Positions 1 through 8,176 of a stretch of DNA of 64,000 nt are shown one piece after another (the stretch's first letter is position 1; each line of letters opens with the position of its first letter). Below the pieces are notes generated by a model. That model searched no databases and was not told the DNA's origin. It saw nothing but the letters and a program-made list of their open reading frames with translations. The position numbers and the translations under genes are program-made. This stretch comes from Paenibacillus sp. PAMC 26794 (GTDB lineage Bacteria; Bacillota; Bacilli; Paenibacillales; Paenibacillaceae), in the NCBI RefSeq assembly GCF_000316035.1, contig NZ_ANHX01000059.1, positions 1 to 64,000 on the forward strand. The letters run 5' to 3'.

Positions 1-236
1 AAGCAATCACTTCTGCCCTTCGCTACGGTGGAGACTACCTAGGTAAATTACTCTCAAAACTTAGTCCTAGTGCAGGTAATTTTGTGATCAAATATTCAAG
101 TAAAATTGCAGATTTACTCGATTCTATTACGAACTGGCAAGAAAATATTATTGCTTCTGGGCTTGTTAGTATTGGAATTCCACCAGCAGAGGCTTATGAA
201 ATTGCAACATACATTGTTTGGTTAGCAGGGCTTTAA
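1..236 (+). CDS. C-terminal part of a small hydrophobic protein, unidentified (5' end outside window)
   Basis: An open frame runs from the window edge to a TAA at 234-236, giving about 77 residues. It contains RYGGD near the start, a central helix-like stretch (KYSSKIADLLDSI, NWQENIIASGL) and a hydrophobic end (ATYIVWLAGL). The frame is AT-rich, like the next gene and unlike the rest of the window. I do not recognise the family. The small size, hydrophobic tail and neighbouring membrane protein would fit a secreted peptide or toxin with a membrane partner, but that is a guess. The start codon and any leader lie outside the window. Confidence 0.5.
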   Translation, partial: AITSALRYGGDYLGKLLSKLSPSAGNFVIKYSSKIADLLDSITNWQENIIASGLVSIGIPPAEAYEIATYIVWLAGL

Positions 237-333
237 ATTAAAGGTAATTTAAAAATACTTTTACCTCAATCAGACTTTATTACTTGTAATTTATCAAAAA
301 TCACTTTTTTAGCATAATCTTGAGTTAGTTGAA

Positions 334-371
334 AAAATATACTTTACTTCTTAAGAAGTAAAGTATATTTT
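334..371. terminator. Perfect 38-bp palindrome, probable terminator
   Basis: A perfect inverted repeat with 19-bp arms is centred between 352 and 353 and is followed by a T-rich tract (TATTTTTAT). It lies about 100 bp after the stop of the truncated gene and just before the SD of the next one. The stem is almost all A/T, so it could be a weak terminator or an operator-like cruciform. Confidence 0.5.
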
Positions 372-424
372 ATTTTTATGGCAATTAAAGCAATTTAGAT
401 ACTAATAATTCCAAAGGAGGAAAT

Positions 425-979
425 ATGAATTCTACCCATATACTTATTCTCTTTATTTTATTACTTTTTCTTTTTGTATCACTAAATGAAGTCATTAAGT
501 TTATAGCTCGCAGAGATAAAGAAACACCCCCACCCGTAAACGTAAGACTTTGGCTTATCCCTTTATTATCTCTATTGATCATTGTGCCTATTGCTTTTTT
601 CACAGCATTATACAGTTTGTTTTTTTATACTTTTGGTGAAATGAGTAATTCTTTATATTTTGAACAGATTGGTGATGGGATTATATTTTCTGTATTTATT
701 TTAATTGGATTTATATTCTTCGAAACAATCATTCATCCTATTATCATTGCTGCCTTGAACTATGGTGTACAAAGACGGGTTTCAGTTTATACTAGAAATT
801 CTGTCACAATAATAATAGACAGTATCATTATTTATTTTTTGGCCTCGATCTTTGAAGGGGTGTATATCCAGGATTTCTGGTCCGCTCTATCCATTTCCGT
901 TTTATATCATATTATGGAATGGATCTTCACCTGGATTCACCATCTGTACAAAAAGCGCAAAAGTAGTACAACCTTATAA
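425..979 (+). CDS. Multi-pass membrane protein, unknown function
   Basis: This 184-residue protein starts at an ATG after a textbook AAAGGAGG site. About five hydrophobic segments are visible (residues roughly 4-22, 43-70, 82-112, 122-144, 150-172), with a basic linker RRDKE after the first and a KKRK tail, so it is an integral membrane protein with a probably cytoplasmic C-terminus. No catalytic motif is visible. The topology loosely recalls the small YrvL-type regulatory membrane proteins of Bacillus, but the resemblance is weak. It is AT-rich compared with the rest of the window and ends at a strong hairpin. It may form a unit with the truncated gene upstream, for example as an immunity or accessory protein. 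Confidence 0.6.
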   Translation: MNSTHILILFILLLFLFVSLNEVIKFIARRDKETPPPVNVRLWLIPLLSLLIIVPIAFFTALYSLFFYTFGEMSNSLYFEQIGDGIIFSVFILIGFIFFETIIHPIIIAALNYGVQRRVSVYTRNSVTIIIDSIIIYFLASIFEGVYIQDFWSALSISVLYHIMEWIFTWIHHLYKKRKSSTTL

Positions 980-1002
980 TTTCATTCAGTCTGCCAAGTA
1001 AA

Positions 1003-1044
1003 AATGCCGACGCCTTCCTAATCATAAAGGAAGGTGTCGGCATT
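1003..1044. terminator. Bidirectional intrinsic terminator
   Basis: A 17-bp stem (one G-U wobble) with an 8-nt loop lies between convergent genes. T-rich tracts follow on both strands, so it can end both the membrane-protein transcript and the esterase transcript. Confidence 0.8.
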
Positions 1045-1101
1045 CTCATTTTAATTAGTTTCGTATTTCCAAACCTTATTTAATAAATACGTATATACAA
1101 T

Positions 1102-2424
1102 TTACGGATTAACAAAAACAGTTTTCAGCTTCGCTACATATTGCACGTCAAAACCAAGACCTTCAGCTACCATGGCAAGCGGTACATATGTTTTGGACTC
1201 TTTGCCTACCTTGTTCAGGAATGCAGGTGTATCCACGGTAACGGATGCTCCGTTGACCTTCACCGCATTGGCACCAATCTTCACGGCAACCTTCCGGTCT
1301 CCGTATGTAATCGTTGCAGTTGAAGTTTTGTTATCCCACACCGTTGTTGCACCGACCGCATTCACGATGTCTTGAATCGCCACAAAGTTTTTGCCGTTAC
1401 GGATAATTGGTTTGTACGGTGTATTCAATGTTTTGCCACTCACGATAATGTTCATTGGTTCACCTGTCGCAGGTGCAGTCAGCTTGGTGTAATCTCCCCA
1501 GATCGTTTTGGCAAATACTTCGGCAATCGCTGTATATCCGAATTGATTCGGGTGGAAATCACGATCTTTGATCATATGAGTCATCGTGCCTTCACCACCA
1601 ACAAACTCCTTGGCCACGTGTGCGACTTTGACATCGGTACCCTGAGCAGTGAATTGAGCTGCAATTCCATCAATGGTCTGTGTGAAGCCTTGGGATGCCT
1701 CCATCAATTTGGCATAGAGTGCCTTGCCTGCTACTTCTGGCATCGGTTGATACTGGTCGGCGATGACAATTGTAGCTGTCGGATTAATTGCATGGATATC
1801 ATTAATCGTTGCACTTACATTAGCTGTATATGTTGCGAGTAATTCTTTTACCTTCGCTTGCAGCTCCTGATCACTCAGTTTGTCTGCTGTACCGAGAAGC
1901 TCAGATACATCATTTCCCCCAATGGTGATTGCAACCAGATTCGCCTGCGCTACACTCTCCCGGATTGCAGCAGTATTGGCTCCGATCTGTCCCGCTCTTG
2001 GATCAGGAAGACTTGGTTGAATGGCTTCTGAAGTCAGCGTTTTGCCATCCTTAATTGCAGTCGTGAAGTTTTTCAGGCCACTGGTTTTCAATCCGGCAAT
2101 CCCGTAGTTGTCCACCTGTGTACGTCCATGCAGCAAACCTTGCTCATTCAAACGTTCTACATAACCATAAGGCAATTCTTTTGTGTTGGGCTCATAACCT
2201 ACCGTTATGGAATCTCCCAATGTGACGATGCGGAACTCCTTGGTTACGGCTACTGCATCTTTCTTCGCAGTAAGCGAAGCCTCGTTAGTACCCGCTGGCA
2301 ATACACCGGTTTTGGTGTCAGCCGCGTGTGCAGGCAGTGCAGATGATGTAAAGAGCAGCATTCCTGCCAACATGCTTGCCGTTAAACCGGCAGCTGTATT
2401 TTCCCATATACGTTTACGCTTCAT
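1102..2424 (-). CDS. Secreted SGNH/GDSL esterase with C-terminal stalk (Cu-amine-oxidase N-like) domain
   Basis: The 440-residue protein begins with a signal peptide (about 1-34, cleavage near AHA-AD). An SGNH hydrolase domain follows: block I LGDSIT with the nucleophile Ser at about 72, block II Gly in YGIAG, block III GGND at 169-172 and block V DFHPN near 289-293. The C-terminal 110 residues (from about NIIVSGKTLN) match the copper amine oxidase N-terminal-like or 'stalk' domain common in Paenibacillus surface proteins (VNGASVTVDTPAFL, YVPLAMVAEGLG). It probably de-esterifies a lipid or carbohydrate ester outside the cell, anchored by the stalk domain. The start is preceded by AAAGGAG. The substrate cannot be told from sequence. 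Confidence 0.85.
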   Translation of the reverse strand: MKRKRIWENTAAGLTASMLAGMLLFTSSALPAHAADTKTGVLPAGTNEASLTAKKDAVAVTKEFRIVTLGDSITVGYEPNTKELPYGYVERLNEQGLLHGRTQVDNYGIAGLKTSGLKNFTTAIKDGKTLTSEAIQPSLPDPRAGQIGANTAAIRESVAQANLVAITIGGNDVSELLGTADKLSDQELQAKVKELLATYTANVSATINDIHAINPTATIVIADQYQPMPEVAGKALYAKLMEASQGFTQTIDGIAAQFTAQGTDVKVAHVAKEFVGGEGTMTHMIKDRDFHPNQFGYTAIAEVFAKTIWGDYTKLTAPATGEPMNIIVSGKTLNTPYKPIIRNGKNFVAIQDIVNAVGATTVWDNKTSTATITYGDRKVAVKIGANAVKVNGASVTVDTPAFLNKVGKESKTYVPLAMVAEGLGFDVQYVAKLKTVFVNP

Positions 2425-2470
2425 TCAGGGTAACACTCCTTTTCGTGAATCTATGATTACACTAAATGTA

Positions 2471-2560
2471 CGTGTTCAAAAAGGTCGGTTTTCAGTACCG
2501 AGAAGATGGGATGAAGCTAGGCATCCTTGGTAATCAAAAGCGGACTTTTTGAACAACCTC
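2471..2560 (-). repeat. MITE-like element, short copy
   Basis: This 90-bp intergenic element has imperfect terminal inverted repeats built on GTTCAAAAAG. Read on the minus strand it matches both ends of a 210-bp element at 40621-40830 almost base for base but lacks about 120 bp of its middle. The deletion junction falls at a CTA shared by both sides in the long copy. It has no coding capacity. It sits upstream of the esterase gene, where it could form a hairpin in the leader. Confidence 0.75.
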
Positions 2561-2727
2561 ACTAATATATAGTACATTGGTCATTCCAATGACATCGGTT
2601 GGTGTTACTCTATTCTATCATTTTAAAGTAGGCGCTGTCCTCTCTGCTGAGAACACACATGAAATAACAGACTCCCTGATGGGGAGCCTGTTATTTACTA
2701 AGTTCAGATATGACGTTCTGTGATTAA

Positions 2728-3018
2728 TTAAGATTGCGGCTTATCCAAGTCCTCAGAATTCGAATGATCCGTGTCGCTCTCCGGTTTGTTCCCGGTAGCT
2801 CGCTCCAGATACCGATCATAACGATCGTCCACTTCGCGTGCCATCTTCCGGTACTTTAACGTTTCCTCGACAATTGGATCACGTTCTGTCTGGATTCGCA
2901 CTTCATATTTGGGAGGAATCAGCTGGCGTTCACGCTGATCGGTGTCGCCGGACTCTTCCATGTCCCCTTCCGTCAGCATATCACTGAGCCGTCGTTCCAG
3001 TTCTTTGGATTCATCCAT
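2728..3018 (-). CDS. Small acidic hypothetical protein
   Basis: This encodes 96 highly charged residues with no hydrophobic segment and no cysteines. The ATG at 3018 is chosen because AAAGGAG lies just upstream; a longer frame starting at 3045 has no SD. The sequence is rich in Glu, Asp and Arg (ESKELERRLSDML, REVDDRYDRYLERA) and is probably helical and cytoplasmic. It lies 55 bp downstream of the inositol monophosphatase gene on the same strand and may be cotranscribed. I recognise no family. Confidence 0.6.
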   Translation of the reverse strand: MDESKELERRLSDMLTEGDMEESGDTDQRERQLIPPKYEVRIQTERDPIVEETLKYRKMAREVDDRYDRYLERATGNKPESDTDHSNSEDLDKPQS

Positions 3019-3073
3019 TGTTTTCGCTCCTTTAATTAAAGTCATACATGCGTTAACTATTACTATTGAACAC

Positions 3074-3946
3074 TCACTCCAGCCCGGTTGCCTTCGCTTC
3101 CTTCAACACATCCGTCAGTGCATCATGGATTTTGCCATTGCTGGCAACGACATGATTCACAGACAGTTGATAAGGCGTTCCGATGGTATCGGTTACCTTA
3201 CCGCCTGATTCTTCAACCAGCAGCGCGCCTGCGGCAATATCCCAAGGTTTCAGTCCAACTTCGGTGTAGGCGCTGAGACGTCCTGCGGCAACATATGCCA
3301 GATGAAGGGCGGCAGATCCGCCTGCACGCAAGTTACGAACTTGCGGAGCAAGCGCCTGCACAGCGGCCATATTCAGTGGTAACGCAAAGGTTGTGTCTGC
3401 CGGGAATCCAACCGCAATCAGGCTCTGAGCCAGTTCCTGTTCACCAGATACAAGCATCCGGTTTCCGTGAACATAAGCTCCTTTCCCTTTTTCCGCAACA
3501 AACATTTCATCACGGGAAGGGTCGTAGATCACGCCGACAATGACTTCCCCATTATGAGCCAATGCGATGGACACCGAATAAAACGGGAATCCGTGTACAA
3601 AGTTCGTCGTTCCGTCCACAGGATCAACAATCCACAGGAACTCTTCTTCCTCGGTCTCTTTCAGTGCTTTTGCCGAAGCTTCCGGTCCCGGTTCGACGCC
3701 TTCTTCACCCAGAACGGCATGGTGGGGAAAATGCGTGAGAATCAGGCGGCGGATCATCTGCTCCGCTCCTTTATCCACTTCGGTCACCAGATCTTGGGGT
3801 GAATATTTGGTGCCAAGTTCAGTTACCGTCCCAAGACGGCTTTTGATCCATTCGCCAGCTTTGGAAGCTGCATTAATGGCAACGGCAGTATAGCTTTTGC
3901 TTGTCACGACATAAGGTGTCTTTTCCTTCTCATTCAAAGCGTTCAC
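3074..3946 (-). CDS. suhB: Inositol monophosphatase family protein (SuhB-like)
   Basis: This 290-residue Mg-dependent sugar-phosphate phosphatase carries the family signatures in order: LGEEG (metal-binding Glu), WIVDPVDGTTNF (metal-binding Asp residues, about 107) and PWDIAAG (about 233). The family removes phosphate from myo-inositol 1-phosphate and related substrates; the physiological substrate in Firmicutes is often uncertain. The start is GTG at 3946, with only a modest SD (AAAGTAGAG). It is probably cotranscribed with the small acidic ORF that follows. Confidence 0.88.
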   Translation of the reverse strand: MNALNEKEKTPYVVTSKSYTAVAINAASKAGEWIKSRLGTVTELGTKYSPQDLVTEVDKGAEQMIRRLILTHFPHHAVLGEEGVEPGPEASAKALKETEEEEFLWIVDPVDGTTNFVHGFPFYSVSIALAHNGEVIVGVIYDPSRDEMFVAEKGKGAYVHGNRMLVSGEQELAQSLIAVGFPADTTFALPLNMAAVQALAPQVRNLRAGGSAALHLAYVAAGRLSAYTEVGLKPWDIAAGALLVEESGGKVTDTIGTPYQLSVNHVVASNGKIHDALTDVLKEAKATGLE

Positions 3947-4044
3947 TCTACTTTCTATATCAATCTACGAAAAGTTGAAATACTTGTTAAAAGTATACGC
4001 CCCACAGGTCGTAAAGTTTCTCGTTGCCCAAGCCCCTTTTGGCA

Positions 4045-5046
4045 CTACTGATGAATGATGACGGTAGACTCGTCCACCCACTCCACACCCTCTTCGTGAT
4101 AGAATGCCAGCTTCTGCATCAGTTGCACAAGAGCCTCATCCTTGCGTTTCGCCTCAATCATCACGTCAAGCCTTGGGGTGTCTGCTGCGATATGACGCAA
4201 GAAGTCGAGCACAGGCTCTACCTCTACACCATCAGCATGACCTCGCAGATCCTTCTCGCTCTTCGGACTGGAGACATGGATTTTGGGTGGCAATGGCTGA
4301 TCGGCCGGTGAATCTGCCTGGGCAAGCGGTGACTGCCAAGTCTTTAGGATATCAGGCCACAGATCCCATGCCTGTTCTCCTTCGTTGTTCACCCACTGGT
4401 GATGGATATCCAGTACCATGGGCAATCCCAGGCGCTGGCACACGGCCAGTGTCTCAGGCGCATTGAACGTTTTGTCATCATTTTCGAGTGTGAGCCGCTC
4501 TTGAATATCCCGATCCAGCTTCAAAAAGTTTTCTTCAAAACGAAGCGCCGCCGAAGGCTTGTCCCCGTATGCACCACCAATATGTATATTGTTCTTGGCA
4601 GTGGCATTCAGCCCCATAGCATCCAGCATCCGAACATGATGACGAAGGTCGCGAATCGAGTTGTGCAGAACTTGCTCGCGGGGGGTACTAAGTACGGTAA
4701 AATGATCCGGATGAAAGGACACACGCATATGATTTTCCTTCACAAAATCACCAATGGCCGCAAAGTCCTGCTTCAGTGCCGGGAACGGGTCCCAGTCATT
4801 CAGGTCCTCGTGTGTTGCCAGTGGAATCAATTTGGAAGAGAAGCGATATACATGAATATGGCTACCCTTGTTGTGCCTGAGCAAACGTAATGTATTGTGC
4901 AGGTTCTCGGCTGCAATCCGTTCGAGCTTGCGGATTGCTGCTTCCCTGTCATCGATTTTGTTGAAACTCGACATGGTCATGGTCCGGGAAGGCGAGGCGT
5001 TCTCTATAAGCACGGACATTGCCACGTAACCAAAGCGTACGAGCAT
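4045..5046 (-). CDS. uvsE: UV damage endonuclease UvsE (UVDE)
   Basis: This 333-residue TIM-barrel endonuclease nicks DNA 5' to UV photoproducts, starting a repair route independent of UvrABC. Family landmarks are visible: the start MLVRFGYVAMS, RFSSKLIPLATH, the histidine-rich metal site VSFHPDHF, NIHIGGAYGDK, LDIHHQWVN, and HVSSPK near the C-terminus. The ATG at 5046 is preceded by GAGAGG; upstream in-frame starts add residues the family lacks. UvsE is common in spore formers, where it supplements spore photoproduct repair. Confidence 0.92.
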   Translation of the reverse strand: MLVRFGYVAMSVLIENASPSRTMTMSSFNKIDDREAAIRKLERIAAENLHNTLRLLRHNKGSHIHVYRFSSKLIPLATHEDLNDWDPFPALKQDFAAIGDFVKENHMRVSFHPDHFTVLSTPREQVLHNSIRDLRHHVRMLDAMGLNATAKNNIHIGGAYGDKPSAALRFEENFLKLDRDIQERLTLENDDKTFNAPETLAVCQRLGLPMVLDIHHQWVNNEGEQAWDLWPDILKTWQSPLAQADSPADQPLPPKIHVSSPKSEKDLRGHADGVEVEPVLDFLRHIAADTPRLDVMIEAKRKDEALVQLMQKLAFYHEEGVEWVDESTVIIHQ

Positions 5047-5201
5047 GAATCTCTTCCTCTCTATTAGGGCGGAGAACCCGCATGGCATATTCAGCCGTCA
5101 GGATGTACCGTCACTGTATATAACCAAGTTTTACCCTAAAAGAGTGACCATAATCGTATTCTGGCAAATCAGTCCTTCCGACCCGCACCTACAGTCAACA
5201 A

Positions 5202-5525
5202 CTACTCCTGTGCTTGCTCTCCAAAGAACATCTCATCCGCAAGGGCAGTCTGAATGCGTGATTCTTCCTCAGTCAATTTGCGGATAAGTAGCATCTCCAC
5301 CTCGGTTACCTCTTGCCCCTGGAAGTTGATCTCCGCAATGGAAACCACGATCTTGACGATGGCTACAGCCACGTTATCCGGTGTGTATGCAATCACTTTC
5401 TGGCCGGTAGGAAATACCCGGAAGCCCTGTTTGACCATTTTGCCGCGTCCGTATTCAAGCAGTTCGAACAGCTCCTGCTCATTCTTGAACTTGCATACGG
5501 AATTGAATTCAGTCTGAAATCCCAT
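5202..5525 (-). CDS. Conserved small protein of unknown function
   Basis: A 107-residue soluble protein starts at MGFQTEFNSV with an excellent SD (AGGAGGG). It shows a mixed alpha/beta pattern with a central FRVFPTGQKVIAYTPDNVAVA and an acidic C-terminus. The layout recalls the DUF2584-type small proteins of Bacillus, but I cannot confirm this. It starts 30 bp after ddl on the same strand, so it is probably translated from the ddl mRNA. No function can be assigned. Confidence 0.65.
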   Translation of the reverse strand: MGFQTEFNSVCKFKNEQELFELLEYGRGKMVKQGFRVFPTGQKVIAYTPDNVAVAIVKIVVSIAEINFQGQEVTEVEMLLIRKLTEEESRIQTALADEMFFGEQAQE

Positions 5526-5555
5526 GCATATCCCTCCTGATCTTGTGGTCGCAGG

Positions 5556-6656
5556 CTACGCCTGTACGCCGTTCTCGTAATTCAGTGCCTGCTTGCGGTT
5601 GTAACGTTCCAGTGCCAGCTCAATCATGCGATCTAGCAGTTCGGCATACGATACACCTGTCTCACGCCAAAGAAGTGGATACATGCTGTATGGTGTGAAA
5701 CCAGGCATGGTGTTGACTTCATTAATAAGCAAGGCGCCGTCATTTTTCCGAATGAAGAAGTCCGCACGTGAAATGCCGTTACCTTCAATCGCACGGAACG
5801 CCTGCAAAGCTGCCTCGCGAATGCGATCTGCGGCCTCTGGGTCCAGTGGAGCTGGAATCAGCATCTGTGATTGACCATCAATATACTTGGCTGCATAGTC
5901 ATAATACTCACCGGAAGATACGATCTCCCCTGGAACGGAAGCCATGGGCTCGTCATTGCCGAGGACGCTGACCTCAACTTCGCGGGCTTCAACGAACTCC
6001 TCAATGACAACCTTCGTATCATACCGAAGTGCGAACTCGACAGCTGTCTTCAGCTCATCGCGGTTACGTGCTTTGGAGATGCCTACACTGGAGCCCAGAT
6101 TCGCCGGTTTGATAAAACAAGGATATCCCAGCTGATCTTCGACCTGTACGATCATTTCGTGCTCTGTCTGCTTCCATTGTGTCGCGTTAAAATACGTAAA
6201 GGCACATTGGTCAATGCCAGCCTGTGCAAACAGCTTTTTCATGACCACTTTGTCCATGCCGCCAGCCGAAGCCAGTACACCTGCACCTACATATGGCATA
6301 TCCGCCATCTCGAACATACCCTGAATGGTACCATCCTCTCCAAACGTACCATGTAGCAGAGGGAACATCACGTCCAGCGCTTCTGCTCCGCCATACAAAC
6401 GGCCAAACAGGGCGTTCAGCGCATCCTGCGTTCCACCCGCTGATTGCTCCAGCTTCAGATCTCCAATCTGCGCGAACGGCGCATGCATGACAGGTCCTTT
6501 TTTCCACGTCCCCTGCTTGGAGATATAAAAAGGAACCAGTTCATACTTTTCGTAATCAAATGCGTTTGTTACAGCAAACGCCGTTTGCAGCGACACCTCA
6601 TGCTCGCCCGATTTTCCGCCGTACACGACGCCTACTTTTAATTTATCCATACTCAT
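5556..6656 (-). CDS. ddl: D-alanine--D-alanine ligase
   Basis: This 366-residue ATP-grasp enzyme makes the D-Ala-D-Ala dipeptide for peptidoglycan. Visible motifs are VYGGKSGEHEVS at the N-terminus, LLHGTFGEDGTIQG, CFIKPANLGSSVGI (ATP site), EYYDYAAKYIDG (omega loop) and INEVNTMPGFT at the metal site. The YYDY-AAKY loop is the D-Ala-D-Ala form, not the D-Ala-D-Lac form of VanA/VanB ligases. The ATG at 6656 is chosen because GGAGGG lies at the right spacing; a longer frame from 6692 has no SD. This matters because a van-type operon without its own ligase lies 5 kb away. Confidence 0.95.
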   Translation of the reverse strand: MSMDKLKVGVVYGGKSGEHEVSLQTAFAVTNAFDYEKYELVPFYISKQGTWKKGPVMHAPFAQIGDLKLEQSAGGTQDALNALFGRLYGGAEALDVMFPLLHGTFGEDGTIQGMFEMADMPYVGAGVLASAGGMDKVVMKKLFAQAGIDQCAFTYFNATQWKQTEHEMIVQVEDQLGYPCFIKPANLGSSVGISKARNRDELKTAVEFALRYDTKVVIEEFVEAREVEVSVLGNDEPMASVPGEIVSSGEYYDYAAKYIDGQSQMLIPAPLDPEAADRIREAALQAFRAIEGNGISRADFFIRKNDGALLINEVNTMPGFTPYSMYPLLWRETGVSYAELLDRMIELALERYNRKQALNYENGVQA

Positions 6657-6794
6657 GTGTACCCTCCGATTATCTGTGCCTGATGCTGTCATGTTTGCAT
6701 GCTCAGCACCCTTGTTATTCTGCTTGCGTTACCCTGGTCTTATTTTACACGGAACTGGATGTCTGCGTCACCGCATCCCGAAAATCTTTCGTCA

Positions 6795-7793
6795 TCAAAA
6801 CTCATCTGCAATATGAAAAAGCCGGTATACCGTCCGCTCCGTCCAAGCGTAAGAATCCCGGTAATCCCAAAATCGGTGACGGCTACTAACCGTATGTGCG
6901 TTAACAAGCGGCATACCGCCCGCATCAAACGCGGTCACAACGGTGCTGTGCTGAAATCGTCCATCTCCATCCCAATCGTAGAGAATAACATCGCCGAGCA
7001 TCAGCTGCTCAGGACGCTCCACTTCTGTCGCGGTCAGACCCCAGCTGCTGCCTGACAAATAACGCTCCAGACTGTTGGAAACTGCCCAACTGTAACTCCA
7101 CATTTCGGAGCCGTTCACATACCCTTTATACCACCAGCCGGCTTCTCTTCTACCAGTATAGTGGATGGGTGCGCCCCCTGCAAAGAGACATTGGGACACG
7201 TAATTGGTACAATCCACATCAAATTCCTCAAATGCCGGATTCCCCGCATTCCACCACCGATCTGCATAGGCAACCACCAGATCTCTGCGATATGACTGTT
7301 GCCGTGAGCTTCTTCCTTGACCCAACACTTCCCGATTCAGCAGCGGCCGATTCATCGCCTGTACAAAATCAGCTTGTTGAAACGGACGTCCTTCCCCAGC
7401 AGGGCGACGCTCCGGCACTTCTCGCTCGACCCGTCCAATAATCCATCCACCACTCTGCCGCAGAAAGGTTAATCGCTCCCGCTCAATCCGGTCCTCCCGG
7501 TGGCTAATCCCGCTCTTCTCGTAGAACAGTCTGCTGTACAATTGTACATCCACCACCGCTTCTTCCTGGCCATCCATAAGCGTGCGCACAAGCTTGGCGC
7601 TGGTCTCGCTGCGAAGAGGCACGGCGCGCCGCTTACGATACCATTCGTCCAGCCTTGCCATCCGCTCTCCCCGTTCCACCACGAAGTCAGGATCGGTAAC
7701 GATCCGTTCGCTGGTCTGTGGACGGTAGTCGATCTCACAGCGATTGTACTGGTTCACGTAAGTATATAAGGCACTCTTCCATTCCCGTTCCAA
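6795..7793 (-). CDS. Amidase-domain (PF12671-type) protein
   Basis: About 332 residues. The C-terminal 160 residues form the NlpC/P60-like putative amidase domain found in Firmicutes: AYADRWWNAGNPAF, DVDCTNYVSQCLFAGG with the likely catalytic Cys, a Trp-rich WWYKGY segment, GDVILYDWDGDG and HSTVVT with a catalytic His. The N-terminal part is charged and unrecognised. No signal peptide is evident, which is odd for a peptidoglycan amidase. I place the start at TTG 7793 because AAAGGGGG lies 8 bp upstream; the ATG at 7814 has no SD and contains that same G-run within its frame. The substrate is unknown. Confidence 0.75.
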   Translation of the reverse strand: MEREWKSALYTYVNQYNRCEIDYRPQTSERIVTDPDFVVERGERMARLDEWYRKRRAVPLRSETSAKLVRTLMDGQEEAVVDVQLYSRLFYEKSGISHREDRIERERLTFLRQSGGWIIGRVEREVPERRPAGEGRPFQQADFVQAMNRPLLNREVLGQGRSSRQQSYRRDLVVAYADRWWNAGNPAFEEFDVDCTNYVSQCLFAGGAPIHYTGRREAGWWYKGYVNGSEMWSYSWAVSNSLERYLSGSSWGLTATEVERPEQLMLGDVILYDWDGDGRFQHSTVVTAFDAGGMPLVNAHTVSSRHRFWDYRDSYAWTERTVYRLFHIADEF

Positions 7794-8009
7794 GCCTATG
7801 TCCCCCTTTGGCATGAGTTCTGTCTGGAATAATTCATTGCGTATATAAACTCCTACTATTCATATGAGTGGGTCCTCGGTTGTATGTACACGGCTCAGGA
7901 GGGAGATCCAAAATTCGGCAAATACAGGTACACGAGATATCTTATTCCTGCTCGCTTCGCGAAAACGCCTTCATCGGTTCAAAAGCTTGCTTGATCAGGC
8001 AAAAAGACC

Positions 8010-8038
8010 TTTACGTACGGAGGTGAAAACGGTATACT
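8010..8038 (+). promoter_or_regulatory. Candidate sigma-A promoter of acnA
   Basis: A TTTACG -35 box and a TATACT -10 box are separated by 17 bp, about 140 bp upstream of acnA. The long untranslated leader leaves room for control. The rest of the 7815-8176 interval shows nothing else I can name. Confidence 0.45.
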
Positions 8039-8176
8039 TAAAACTAAAGTTATGATTATGAAATTACGTTTCATCTGATGAAACTAACGAACAAGAACAC
8101 GGAACGATGAAGGCCTGTTCTTCACCTAAATGAACGTTTTCTTCATCTCACCGACACATCCCAAGGAGGTACATGT

